A DNA stretch of 64,000 nucleotides from Penicillus capitatus (Eukaryota; Chlorophyta), in contig OZ287705.1 of the NCBI GenBank assembly GCA_965649825.1, positions 744,001 through 808,000 on the forward strand, written 5' to 3'. Each line of letters opens with the position of its first letter. The first letter of the stretch is position 1. Below are positions 24,314 to 37,543 of this stretch, one piece after another. A program made the translations under genes and the position numbers. Below the pieces are notes generated by a model that was not told the origin of the DNA, searched no databases, and worked only from the letters and a program-made list of their open reading frames with translations.

Positions 24314-27300
24314 CGACACCGCCCAAAGCAAAACGAACCTCCGGTGATCGGCATCCGCGGTGTGTCCCGAGGCGTCCCGCACCCGTCTGCGTCGAAGATT
24401 GCCGACGGTGGGCCCTCAGTCGGCCGCAGTGTGCCGAAATGTCGAATCCGGAAAGGTCGCGCCACAGCCCGAGCACGCCGCCGTCGGGCTCCAACCAAGG
24501 GTCCGTCGGCATCCACTCGACCCCGCCGACAAATTCCCACCCTCGCTCGACCGTGTCGCCGGCGTCGTCGTGCACTTCCAGATCGTACTGACAGGCCAGG
24601 TTACACCTGATGCGACGTAACCGCCACGATTTCAACCAAGTACGACACCGCCCAAAGCCAAACGAACCTCCGGTGATCGGCATCCGCGGTGTGTCCCGAG
24701 GCGTCCCGCACCCGTCTGCGTTGTAGTCTGCCGACGGTGGGCCCTCCGTCGGCCGCAGTGTGCCGAAATGTCGAATCCGGAAAGGTCGCGCCACAGGTCG
24801 AGCACGCCGCCGTCGGGCTCCAACCAAGGGTCCGTCGGCATCCACTCGACCCCGCCGACACATTCCCACCCTCGCTGGACCGTGTCGCCGGCGGCATCGT
24901 GCACTTCCAGATCGTACTGACAGGCCAGGTTACACCTGATGCGACGTGACCGCCACGATTTCAACTCCGTACGACACCGCCCAAAGCCAAACGAGCCTCC
25001 ACCGATCGGCATCCGCGGTGTGTCCCGAGGCGTCCCGCACCCGTCTGCGTCGAAAATTGCCGACGGTGGGCCCTCCGTCGGCCGCAGTGTGCCGAAATGT
25101 CGAATCCGGAAAGGTCGCGCCACAGCCCGAGCACGCCGCCGTCGGGCTCCAACCAAGGGTCCGCCGGCATCCACTCGACCCCGCCGACAAATTCCCACCC
25201 TCGCTCGACCGTGTCGCCGGCGTCGTCGTGCACTTCCAGATCGTACTGACAGGCCAGGTTACACCTGATGCGACGTGACCGCCACGATTTCAACTCCGTA
25301 CGACACCGCCCAAAGCCAAACGAGCCTCCACCGATTGGCATCCGCGACGTGTCCCGAGGCGTCCCGCACCCGTCTGCGTCGAAGACTGCCGACGGTCGGC
25401 CCTCCGTCGGCCGCAGTGTGCCGAAATGTCGAATCCGGAAAGGCCGCGCCACAGGCCGAGCACGCCGCCGTCGGGCTCCAACCAAGGGTCCGTCGGCATC
25501 CACTCGACCCCGCCGACCCATCTCCACCCTCGCTGGATCTTGTCGCCGGCGGCATCGTGCACTTCCAGATCGTACTGACAGGCCAGGTTACACCTGATGC
25601 GACGTAACCGCCACGATTTCAACCAAGTACGACACCGCCCAAAGCCAAACGAGCCTCCACCGATTGGCATCCGCGACGTGTCCCGAGGCGTCCCGCACCC
25701 GTCTGCGTCGAAGACTGCCGACGGTGGGCCCGCCGTGGGCCGCAGTGTGCCGAAATGTCGAATCCGGAAAGGTCGCGCCACAGCCCGAGAACGCCGCCGT
25801 CGGGCTCCAACCAAGGGTCCGTCGGCATCCACTCGACCCCGCCGACACATTCCCACCCTCGCTCGACCGTGTCGCCGGCGTCGTCGTGCACTTCCCGATC
25901 GTACTGACAGGCCAGGTTACACCTGATGCGACGTAACCGCCACGATTTCAACCAAGTACGACACCGCCCAAAGCAAAACGAACCTCCGGTGATCGGCATC
26001 CGCGGTGTGTCCCGAGGCGTCCCGCACCCGTCTGCGTTGTAGTCTGCCGACGGTGGGCCCTCCGTCGGCCGCAGTGTGCCGAAATGTCGAATCCGGAAAG
26101 GTCGCGCCACAGCCCGAGCACGCCGCCGTCGGGCTCCAACCAAGGGTCCGTCGGCATCCACTCGACCCCGCCGACACATTCCCACCCTCGCTGGACCGTG
26201 TCGCCGGCGTCGTCGTGCACTTTCAGATCGTACTGACAGGCCAGGTTACACCTGATGCGACGTAACCGCCACGATTTCAACCAAGTACGACACCGCCCAA
26301 AGCCAAACGAGCTTGCACCGATCGGCATCCGCGGTGTGTCCCGAGGCGTCCCGCACCCGTCTGCGTTGTAGTCTGCCGACGGTGGGCCCTCCGTCGGCCG
26401 CAGTGTGCCGAAATGTCGAATCCGGAAAGGTCGCGCCACAGCCCGAGCACGCCGCCGTCGGGCTCCAACCAAGGGTCCGTCGGCATCCACTCGACCCCGC
26501 CGACACATTCCCACCCTCGCTGGACCGTGTCGCCGGCGTCGTCGTGCACTTCCAGATCGTACTGACAGGCCAGGTTACACCTGATGCGACGTAACCGCCA
26601 CGATTTCAACCAAGTACGACACCGCCCAAAGCCAAACGAACCTCCGGTGATCGGCATCCGCGGTGTGTCCCGAGGCGTCCCGCACCCGTCTGCGTCGAAG
26701 ATTGCCGACGGTGGGCCCTCCGTCGGCCGCAGTGTGCCGAAATGTCGAATCCGGAAAGGTCGCGCCACAGCCCGAGCACGCCGCCGTCGGGCTCCAACCA
26801 AGGGTCCGTCGGCATCCACTCGACCCCGCCGACAAATTCCCACCCTCGCTGGACCGTGTCGCCGGCGTCGTCGTGCACTTCCAGATCGTACTGACAGGCC
26901 AGGTTACACCTGATGCGACGTAACCGCCACGATTTCAACCAAGTACGACACCGCCCAAAGCCAAACGAACCTCCGGTGATCGGCATCCGCGGTGTGTCCC
27001 GAGGCGTCCCGCACCCGTCTGCGTTGTAGTCTGCCGACGGTGGGCCCTCCGTGGGCCGTGGTCAGCCGAAATGTCGAATCCGGAAAGGTCGCGCCACAGC
27101 CCGAGGACGCCGCCGTCGGGCTCCAACCAAGGGTCCGTCGGCATCCACTCGACCCCGCCGACACATTGCCGCCCTCGCTGGACCGTGTCGCCGGCGTCAT
27201 CGTGCACTTCCAGATCGTACTGACAGGCCAGGTTACACCTGATGCGACGTAACCGCCACGATTTCAACTCCGTACGACACCGCCCAAAGCAAAACGAACC

Positions 27301-30300
27301 TCCGGTGATCGGCATCCGCGGTGTGTCCCGAGGCGTCCCGCACCCGTCTGCGTTGTAGTCTGCCGACGGTGGGCCCTCCGTGGGCCGTGGTCAGCCGAAA
27401 TGTCGAATCCGGAAAGGCCGCGCCACAGGTCGAGCACGCCGCCGTCGGGCTCCAAACTTGGGTCCGTCGGCATCCACTCGACCCCGCCGACACATTGCCG
27501 CCCTCGCTCGACCGTGTCGCCGGCGTCATCGTGCACTTCCAGATCGTACTGACAGGCCAGGTTACACCTGATGCGACGTCACCGCCTCGATTTCAACCCC
27601 GTACGACACCGCCCAGAGCCAAACGATCCTCCACCGATTGGCATCCGCGACGTGTCCCGAGGCGTCCCGCACCCGTCTGCGTCGAAGACTGCCGACGGTG
27701 GGCCCTCCGCGGGCCGCAATCTGCCGAAATGTCGAATCCGGAAAGGCCGCGCCACAGGCCGAGCACGCCGCCGTCGGTCGCCAAACTTGGGTCCGTCCGC
27801 ATCCACTCGACCCCGCCGACACATCCCCACCCTCGCTCGACCGTGTCGCCGGCGTCATCGCGCACTTCCAGATCGTACTGACAGGCCAGGTTACACCTGA
27901 TGCGACGTGACCGCCTCGATTTCAACCAAGTGCGACGGCTCCCAGAGCCAAACGAACCTCCGGTGATTGGCATCCGCGACGTGTCCCGAGGCGTCCCGCA
28001 CCCGTCTGCGTCGAAGACTGCCGACGGTGGGCCCTCCGCGGGCCGCAATCTGCCGAAATGTCGAATCCGGAAAGGCCGCGCCACAGGCCGAGCACGCCGC
28101 CGTCGGTCGCCAAACTTGGGTCCGTCCGCATCCACTCGACCCCGCCGACACATCCCCACCCTCGCTCGACCGTGTCGCCGGCGTCATCGCGCACTTCCAG
28201 ATCGTACTGACAGGCCAGGTTACACCTGATGCGACGTGACCGCCTCGATTTCAACTCCGTACGACACCGCCCAAAGCAAAACGAACCTCCGGAGATCGGC
28301 ATCCGCGACGTGTCCCGAGGCGTCCCGCACCCGTCTGCGTTGTAGTCTGCCGACGGTGGGCCCTCCGTGGGCCGTGGTCAGCCGAAATGTCGAATCCGGA
28401 AAGGTCGCGCCACAGCCCGAGGACGCCGCCGTCGGGCTCCAACCAAGGGTCCGTCGGCATCCACTCGACCCCGCCGACCCATCCCCGCCCTCGCTGGACC
28501 GTGTCGCCGGCGGCATCGTGCACTTCCATATCGTACTGACAGGCCAGGTTACACCTGATGCGACGTCACCGCCTCGATTTCAACCCCGTACGACACCGCC
28601 CAGAGCCAAACGAGCTTGCACCGATTGGCATCCGCGACGTGTCCCGAGGCGTCCCGCACCCGTCTGCGTCGAAGACTGCCGACGGCGGGCCCTCCGTCGG
28701 CCGCAGTGTGCCGAAATGTCGAATCCGGAAAGGCCGCGCCACAGGCCGAGCACGCCGCCGTCGGGCTTCAACCAAGGGTCCGTCGGCATCCACTCGACCC
28801 CGCCGACACATTCCCACCCTCGCTGGACCGTGTCGCCGGCGTCGTCGTGCACTTCCAGATCGTACTGACAGGCCAGGTTACACCTGATGCGACGTCACCG
28901 CCTCGATTTCAACCAAGTGCGACACCGCCCAGAGCCAAACGAGCCTCCACCGATTGGCATCCGCGGCGTGTCCCGAGGCGTCCCGCACCCGTCTGCGTCG
29001 AAGACTGCCGACGGTCGGCCCTCCGTCGGCCGCAATCTGCCGAAATGTCGAATCCGGAAAGGCCGCGCCACAGGTCGAGCACGCCGCCGTCGGGCTCCAA
29101 ACTTGGGTCCGTCGGCATCCACTCGACCCCGCCGACACATTCCCACCCTCGCTCGACCGTGTCGCCGGCGTCGTCGTGCACTTCCAGATCGTACTGACAG
29201 GCCGGGTTACACCTGATGCGACGTAACCGCCACGATTTCAACCCCGTACGACACCGCCCAGAGCCAAACGAGCCTGCACCGATTGGCATCCGCGGTGTGT
29301 CCCGAGGCGTCCCGCACCCGTCTGCGTTGTAGTCTGCCGACGGTGGGCCCTCCGTCGGCCGCAATCTGCCGAAATGTCGAATCCGGAAAGGTCGCGCCAC
29401 AGCCCGAGAACGCCGCCGTCGGGCTCCAACCAAGGGTCCGTCCGCATCCACTCGACCCCGCCGACACATTGCCGCCCTCGCTGGACCGTGTCGCCGGCGT
29501 CCTCGTGCACTTCCGGATCGTACTGACAGGCCAGGTTACACCTGATGCGACGTGACCGCCTCGATTTCAACCAAGTACGACACCGCCCAGAGCCAAACGA
29601 ACCTCCGGTGATCGGCATCCGCGGCGTGTCCCGAGGCGTCCCGCACCCGTCTGCGTCGAAGACTGCCGACGGCGGGCCCTCCGTCGGCCGCAATCTGCCG
29701 AAATGTCGAATCCGGAAAGGCCGCGCCACAGCCCGAGGACGCCGCCGTGGGGCTCCAACCAAGGGTCCGTCGGCATCCACTCGACCCCGCCGACACATTG
29801 CCGCCCTCGCTGGACCGTGTCGCCGGCGTCATCGTGCACTTCCAGATCGTACTGACAGGCCAGGTTACACCTGATGCGACGTAACCGCCACGATTTCAAC
29901 CAAGTACGACACCGCCCAAAGCCAAACGAGCTTGCACCGATCGGCATCCGCGGTGTGTCCCGAGGCGTCCCGCACCCGTCTGCGTTGTAGTCTGCCGACG
30001 GTGGGCCCTCCGTGGGCCGTGGTCAGCCGAAATGTCGAATCCGGAAAGGTCGCGCCACAGCCCGAGGACGCCTCCGTCGGGCTCCAACCAAGGGTCCGTC
30101 CGCATCCACTCGACCCCGCCGACACATTCCCACCCTCGCTCGACCGTGTCGCCGGCGTCATCGTGCACTTCCAGATCGTACTGACAGGCCAGGTTACACC
30201 TGATGCGACGTAACGGCCTCGATTTCAACCAAGTACGACACCGCCCAAAGCCAAACGAGCCTCCACCGATCGGCATCCGCGGTGTGTCCCGAGGCGTCCC

Positions 30301-33300
30301 GCACCCGTCTGCGTTGTAGTCTGCCGACGGTGGGCCCTCCGTCGGCCGCAATCTGCCGAAATGTCGAATCCGGAAAGGTCGCGCCACAGCCCGAGAACGC
30401 CGCCGTCGGGCTCCAACCAAGGGTCCGTCCGCATCCACTCGACCCCGCCGACACATTGCCGCCCTCGCTGGACCGTGTCGCCGGCGTCATCGTGCACTTC
30501 CAGATCGTACTGACAGGCCAGGTTACACCTGATGCGACGTAACGGCCTCGATTTCAACTCCGTACGACACCGCCCAAAGCAAAACGAACCTCCGGTGATC
30601 GGCATCCGCGGTGTGTCCCGAGGCGTCCCGCACCCGTCTGCGTTGTAGTCTGCCGACGGTGGGCCCTCCGTGGGCCGTGGTCAGCCGAAATGTCGAATCC
30701 GGAAAGGTCGCGCCACAGCCCGAGAACGCCTCCGTCGGGCTCCAACCAAGGGTCCGTCCGCATCCACTCGACCCCGCCGACACATTGCCGCCCTCGCTGG
30801 ACCGTGTCGCCGGCGTCATCGTGCACTTCCAGATCGTACTGACAGGCCAGGTTACACCTGATGCGACGTAACGGCCTCGATTTCAACTCCGTACGACACC
30901 GCCCAAAGCAAAACGAACCTCCGGAGATCGGCATCCGCGGTGTGTCCCGAGGCGTCCCGCACCCGTCTGCGTTGTAGTCTGCCGACGGTGGGCCCTCCGT
31001 GGGCCGTGGTCAGCCGAAATGTCGAATCCGGAAAGGTCGCGCCACAGCCCGAGGACGCCGCCGTCGGGCTCCAACCAAGGGTCCGTCGGCATCCACTCGA
31101 CCCCGCCGACACATTGCCGCCCTCGCTGGACCGTGTCGCCGGCGTCATCGTGCACTTCCAGATCGTACTGACAGGCCAGGTTACACCTGATGCGACGTAA
31201 CCGCCACGATTTCAACTCCGTACGACACCGCCCAAAGCAAAACGAACCTCCGGTGATCGGCATCCGCGGTGTGTCCCGAGGCGTCCCGCACCCGTCTGCG
31301 TTGTAGTCTGCCGACGGTGGGCCCTCCGTGGGCCGTGGTCAGCCGAAATGTCGAATCCGGAAAGGCCGCGCCACAGGTCGAGCACGCCGCCGTCGGGCTC
31401 CAAACTTGGGTCCGTCGGCATCCACTCGACCCCGCCGACACATTGCCGCCCTCGCTCGACCGTGTCGCCGGCGTCATCGTGCACTTCCAGATCGTACTGA
31501 CAGGCCAGGTTACACCTGATGCGACGTCACCGCCTCGATTTCAACCCCGTACGACACCGCCCAGAGCCAAACGATCCTCCACCGATTGGCATCCGCGACG
31601 TGTCCCGAGGCGTCCCGCACCCGTCTGCGTCGAAGACTGCCGACGGTGGGCCCTCCGCGGGCCGCAATCTGCCGAAATGTCGAATCCGGAAAGGCCGCGC
31701 CACAGGCCGAGCACGCCGCCGTCGGTCGCCAAACTTGGGTCCGTCCGCATCCACTCGACCCCGCCGACACATCCCCACCCTCGCTCGACCGTGTCGCCGG
31801 CGTCATCGCGCACTTCCAGATCGTACTGACAGGCCAGGTTACACCTGATGCGACGTGACCGCCTCGATTTCAACCAAGTGCGACGGCTCCCAGAGCCAAA
31901 CGAACCTCCGGTGATTGGCATCCGCGACGTGTCCCGAGGCGTCCCGCACCCGTCTGCGTCGAAGACTGCCGACGGTGGGCCCTCCGCGGGCCGCAATCTG
32001 CCGAAATGTCGAATCCGGAAAGGCCGCGCCACAGGCCGAGCACGCCGCCGTCGGTCGCCAAACTTGGGTCCGTCCGCATCCACTCGACCCCGCCGACACA
32101 TCCCCACCCTCGCTCGACCGTGTCGCCGGCGTCATCGCGCACTTCCAGATCGTACTGACAGGCCAGGTTACACCTGATGCGACGTGACCGCCTCGATTTC
32201 AACTCCGTACGACACCGCCCAAAGCAAAACGAACCTCCGGAGATCGGCATCCGCGACGTGTCCCGAGGCGTCCCGCACCCGTCTGCGTTGTAGTCTGCCG
32301 ACGGTGGGCCCTCCGTGGGCCGTGGTCAGCCGAAATGTCGAATCCGGAAAGGTCGCGCCACAGCCCGAGGACGCCGCCGTCGGGCTCCAACCAAGGGTCC
32401 GTCGGCATCCACTCGACCCCGCCGACCCATCCCCGCCCTCGCTGGACCGTGTCGCCGGCGGCATCGTGCACTTCCATATCGTACTGACAGGCCAGGTTAC
32501 ACCTGATGCGACGTCACCGCCTCGATTTCAACCCCGTACGACACCGCCCAGAGCCAAACGAGCTTGCACCGATTGGCATCCGCGACGTGTCCCGAGGCGT
32601 CCCGCACCCGTCTGCGTCGAAGACTGCCGACGGCGGGCCCTCCGTCGGCCGCAGTGTGCCGAAATGTCGAATCCGGAAAGGCCGCGCCACAGGCCGAGCA
32701 CGCCGCCGTCGGGCTTCAACCAAGGGTCCGTCGGCATCCACTCGACCCCGCCGACACATTCCCACCCTCGCTGGACCGTGTCGCCGGCGTCGTCGTGCAC
32801 TTCCAGATCGTACTGACAGGCCAGGTTACACCTGATGCGACGTCACCGCCTCGATTTCAACCAAGTGCGACACCGCCCAGAGCCAAACGAGCCTCCACCG
32901 ATTGGCATCCGCGGCGTGTCCCGAGGCGTCCCGCACCCGTCTGCGTCGAAGACTGCCGACGGTCGGCCCTCCGTCGGCCGCAATCTGCCGAAATGTCGAA
33001 TCCGGAAAGGCCGCGCCACAGGTCGAGCACGCCGCCGTCGGGCTCCAAACTTGGGTCCGTCGGCATCCACTCGACCCCGCCGACACATTCCCACCCTCGC
33101 TCGACCGTGTCGCCGGCGTCGTCGTGCACTTCCAGATCGTACTGACAGGCCGGGTTACACCTGATGCGACGTAACCGCCACGATTTCAACCCCGTACGAC
33201 ACCGCCCAGAGCCAAACGAGCCTGCACCGATTGGCATCCGCGGTGTGTCCCGAGGCGTCCCGCACCCGTCTGCGTCGAAGACTGCCGACGGCGGGCCCTC

Positions 33301-36300
33301 CGTCGGCCGCAATCTGCCGAAATGTCGAATCCGGAAAGGCCGCGCCACAGCCCGAGCACGCCGCCGTCGGGCTCCAACCAAGGGTCCGTCGGCATCCACT
33401 CGACCCCGCCGACACATCCCCGCCCTCGCTCGACCGTGTCGCCGGCGTCGTCGTGCACTTCCAGATCGTACTGACAGGCCAGGTTACACCTGATGCGACG
33501 TGACCGCCTCGATTTCAACCAAGTGCGACGGCTCCCAGAGCCAAACGAACCTCCGGTGATTGGCATCCGCGGTGTGTCCCGAGGCGTCCCGCACCCGTCT
33601 GCGTCGAAGACTGCCGACGGAGGGCCCTCCGCGGGCCGCAATCTGCCGAAATGTCGAATCCGGAAAGGCCGCGCCACAGGTCGAGCACGCCGCCGCCGGG
33701 CTCCAACCAAGGGTCCGTCGGCATCCACTCGACCCCGCCGACACATTGCCGCCCTCGCTCGACCGTGTCGCCGGCGTCATCGTGCACTTCCAGATCGTAC
33801 TGACAGGCCAGGTTACACCTGATGCGACGTCACCGCCTCGATTTCAACCCCGTACGACACCGCCCAGAGCCAAACGAGCTTGCACCGATTGGCATCCGCG
33901 GCGTGTCCCGAGGCGTCCCGCACCCGTCTGCGTTGTAGTCTGCCGACGGCGGGCCCTCCGTCGGCCGCAATCTGCCGAAATGTCGAATCCGGAAAGGTCG
34001 CGCCACAGCCCGAGGACGCCGCCGTCGGGCTCCAACCAAGGGTCCGTCGGCATCCACTCGACCCCGCCGACACATCCCCGCCCTCGCTCGACCGTGTCGC
34101 CGGCGTCATCGTGCACTTCCAGATCGTACTGACAGGCCAGGTTACACCTGATGCGACGTGACCGCCTCGATTTCAACCAAGTACGACACCGCCCAAAGCC
34201 AAACGAGCCTCCGGTGATCGGCATCCGCGACGTGTCCCGAGGCGTCCCGCACCCGTCTGCGTCGAAGACTGCCGACGGTGGGCCCTCCGCGGGCCGCAAT
34301 CTGCCGAAATGTCGAATCCGGAAAGGCCGCGCCACAGGCCGAGCACGCCGCCGTCGGTCGCCAAACTTGGGTCCGTCCGCATCCACTCGACCCCGCCGAC
34401 ACATCCCCACCCTCGCTCGACCGTGTCGCCGGCGTCATCGCGCACTTCCAGATCGTACTGACAGGCCAGGTTACACCTGATGCGACGTGACCGCCTCGAT
34501 TTCAACCAAGTGCGACGGCTCCCAGAGCCAAACGAACCTCCGGTGATTGGCATCCGCGGTGTGTCCCGAGGCGTCCCGCACCCGTCTGCGTCGAAGACTG
34601 CCGACGGAGGGCCCTCCGCGGGCCGCAATCTGCCGAAATGTCGAATCCGGAAAGGCCGCGCCACAGGTCGAGCACGCCGCCGCCGGGCTCCAACCAAGGG
34701 TCCGTCGGCATCCACTCGACCCCGCCGACCCATCCCCGCCCTCGCTGGACCGTGTCGCCGGCGGCATCGTGCACTTCCATATCGTACTGACAGGCCAGGT
34801 TACACCTGATGCGACGTCACCGCCTCGATTTCAACCCCGTACGACACCGCCCAGAGCCAAACGAGCTTGCACCGATTGGCATCCGCGACGTGTCCCGAGG
34901 CGTCCCGCACCCGTCTGCGTCGAAGACTGCCGACGGCGGGCCCTCCGTCGGCCGCAGTGTGCCGAAATGTCGAATCCGGAAAGGCCGCGCCACAGGCCGA
35001 GCACGCCGCCGTCGGGCTTCAACCAAGGGTCCGTCGGCATCCACTCGACCCCGCCGACACATTCCCACCCTCGCTGGACCGTGTCGCCGGCGTCGTCGTG
35101 CACTTCCAGATCGTACTGACAGGCCAGGTTACACCTGATGCGACGTCACCGCCTCGATTTCAACCAAGTGCGACACCGCCCAGAGCCAAACGAGCCTCCA
35201 CCGATTGGCATCCGCGGCGTGTCCCGAGGCGTCCCGCACCCGTCTGCGTCGAAGACTGCCGACGGTCGGCCCTCCGTCGGCCGCAATCTGCCGAAATGTC
35301 GAATCCGGAAAGGCCGCGCCACAGGTCGAGCACGCCGCCGTCGGGCTCCAAACTTGGGTCCGTCGGCATCCACTCGACCCCGCCGACACATTCCCACCCT
35401 CGCTCGACCGTGTCGCCGGCGTCGTCGTGCACTTCCAGATCGTACTGACAGGCCGGGTTACACCTGATGCGACGTAACCGCCACGATTTCAACCCCGTAC
35501 GACACCGCCCAGAGCCAAACGAGCCTGCACCGATTGGCATCCGCGGTGTGTCCCGAGGCGTCCCGCACCCGTCTGCGTCGAAGACTGCCGACGGCGGGCC
35601 CTCCGTCGGCCGCAATCTGCCGAAATGTCGAATCCGGAAAGGCCGCGCCACAGCCCGAGCACGCCGCCGTCGGGCTCCAACCAAGGGTCCGTCGGCATCC
35701 ACTCGACCCCGCCGACACATCCCCGCCCTCGCTCGACCGTGTCGCCGGCGTCGTCGTGCACTTCCAGATCGTACTGACAGGCCAGGTTACACCTGATGCG
35801 ACGTGACCGCCTCGATTTCAACCAAGTGCGACGGCTCCCAGAGCCAAACGAACCTCCGGTGATTGGCATCCGCGGTGTGTCCCGAGGCGTCCCGCACCCG
35901 TCTGCGTCGAAGACTGCCGACGGAGGGCCCTCCGCGGGCCGCAATCTGCCGAAATGTCGAATCCGGAAAGGCCGCGCCACAGGTCGAGCACGCCGCCGCC
36001 GGGCTCCAACCAAGGGTCCGTCGGCATCCACTCGACCCCGCCGACCCATCCCCGCCCTCGCTGGACCGTGTCGCCGGCGGCATCGTGCACTTCCATATCG
36101 TACTGACAGGCCAGGTTACACCTGATGCGACGTCACCGCCTCGATTTCAACCCCGTACGACACCGCCCAGAGCCAAACGAGCTTGCACCGATTGGCATCC
36201 GCGGCGTGTCCCGAGGCGTCCCGCACCCGTCTGCGTTGTAGTCTGCCGACGGCGGGCCCTCCGTCGGCCGCAATCTGCCGAAATGTCGAATCCGGAAAGG

Positions 36301-37543
36301 TCGCGCCACAGCCCGAGGACGCCGCCGTCGGGCTCCAACCAAGGGTCCGTCGGCATCCACTCGACCCCGCCGACACATCCCCGCCCTCGCTCGACCGTGT
36401 CGCCGGCGTCATCGTGCACTTCCAGATCGTACTGACAGGCCAGGTTACACCTGATGCGACGTGACCGCCTCGATTTCAACCAAGTACGACACCGCCCAAA
36501 GCCAAACGAGCCTCCGGTGATCGGCATCCGCGGCGTGTCCCGAGGCGTCCCGCACCCGTCTGCGTCGAAGACTGCCGACGGCGGGCCCTCCGTCGGCCGC
36601 AATCTGCCGAAATGTCGAATCCGGAAAGGCCGCGCCACAGCCCGAGCACGCCGCCGTCGGGCTCCAACCAAGGGTCCGTCGGCATCCACTCGACCCCGCC
36701 GACACATCCCCGCCCTCGCTCGACCGTGTCGCCGGCGTCGTCGTGCACTTCCGGATCGTACTGACAGGCCAGGTTACACCTGATGCGACGTGACCGCCTC
36801 GATTTCAACCAAGTACGACACCGCCCAAAGCCAAACGAGCCTCCGGTGATCGGCATCCGCGGCGTGTCCCGAGGCGTCCCGCACCCGTCTGCGTCGAAGA
36901 CTGCCGACGGCGGGCCCTCCGTCGGCCGCAATCTGCCCAAATGTCGAATCCGGAAAGGCCGCGCCACAGCCCGAGCACGCCGCCGTCGGGCTCCAACCAA
37001 GGGTCCGTCGGCATCCACTCGACCCCGCCGACACATCCCCGCCCTCGCTCGACCGTGTCGCCGGCGTCGTCGTGCACTTCCGGATCGTACTGACAGGCCA
37101 GGTTACACCTGATGCGACGTGACCGCCTCGATTTCAACCAAGTACGACACCGCCCAAAGCCAAACGAGCCTCCGGTGATCGGCATCCGCGGCGTGTCCCG
37201 AGGCGTCCCGCACCCGTCTGCGTCGAAGACTGCCGACGGCGGGCCCTCCGTCGGCCGCAATCTGCCGAAATGTCGAATCCGGAAAGGCCGCGCCACAGCC
37301 CGAGAACGCCGCCGTCGGGCTCCAACCAAGGGTCCGTCGGCATCCACTCGACCCCGCCGACACATCCCCGCCCTCGCTCGACCGTGTCGCCGGCGTCATC
37401 GTGCACTTCCAGATCGTACTGACAGGCCAGGTTACACCTGATGCGACGTGACCGCCTCGATTTCAACCAAGTACGACACCGCCCAAAGCCAAACGAGCCT
37501 CCGGTGATTGGCATCCGCGGCGTGTCCCGAGGCGTCCCGCACC
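24314..37543 (-). repeat. 329-bp satellite array, right arm in inverted orientation
   Basis: Same unit as the left arm but reverse-complemented. A partial copy of 298 bases adjoins the gap, then 39 complete copies with boundaries at 24611 + 329n follow, then about 100 bases of one more copy, where similarity stops abruptly after GTCCCGCACC. Multi-unit blocks are repeated: roughly 27.0-29.3 kb reappears at 30.95-33.3 kb (offset 3,948 = 12 units), and 32.5-34.1 kb reappears at 34.8-36.4 kb (offset 2,303 = 7 units). Reading frames in this region are not genes, for the same reason as in the left arm. Confidence 0.97.

Noticed and set aside
12091-37543. Many long ORFs of 90-300 codons in all frames through the repeat region (Arg/Gly/Ala-rich predicted proteins).
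   Set aside because: The unit is 329 bp, not a multiple of three, so no frame is kept across copies; the ORFs exist in several frames and both strands at once because GC-rich sequence has few stops. One even reads through the N gap.
12091-37543. Regular repeats with constant spacing, considered as a CRISPR-like array.
   Set aside because: The copies are contiguous 329-bp units without unique spacers, and the host is clearly eukaryotic.
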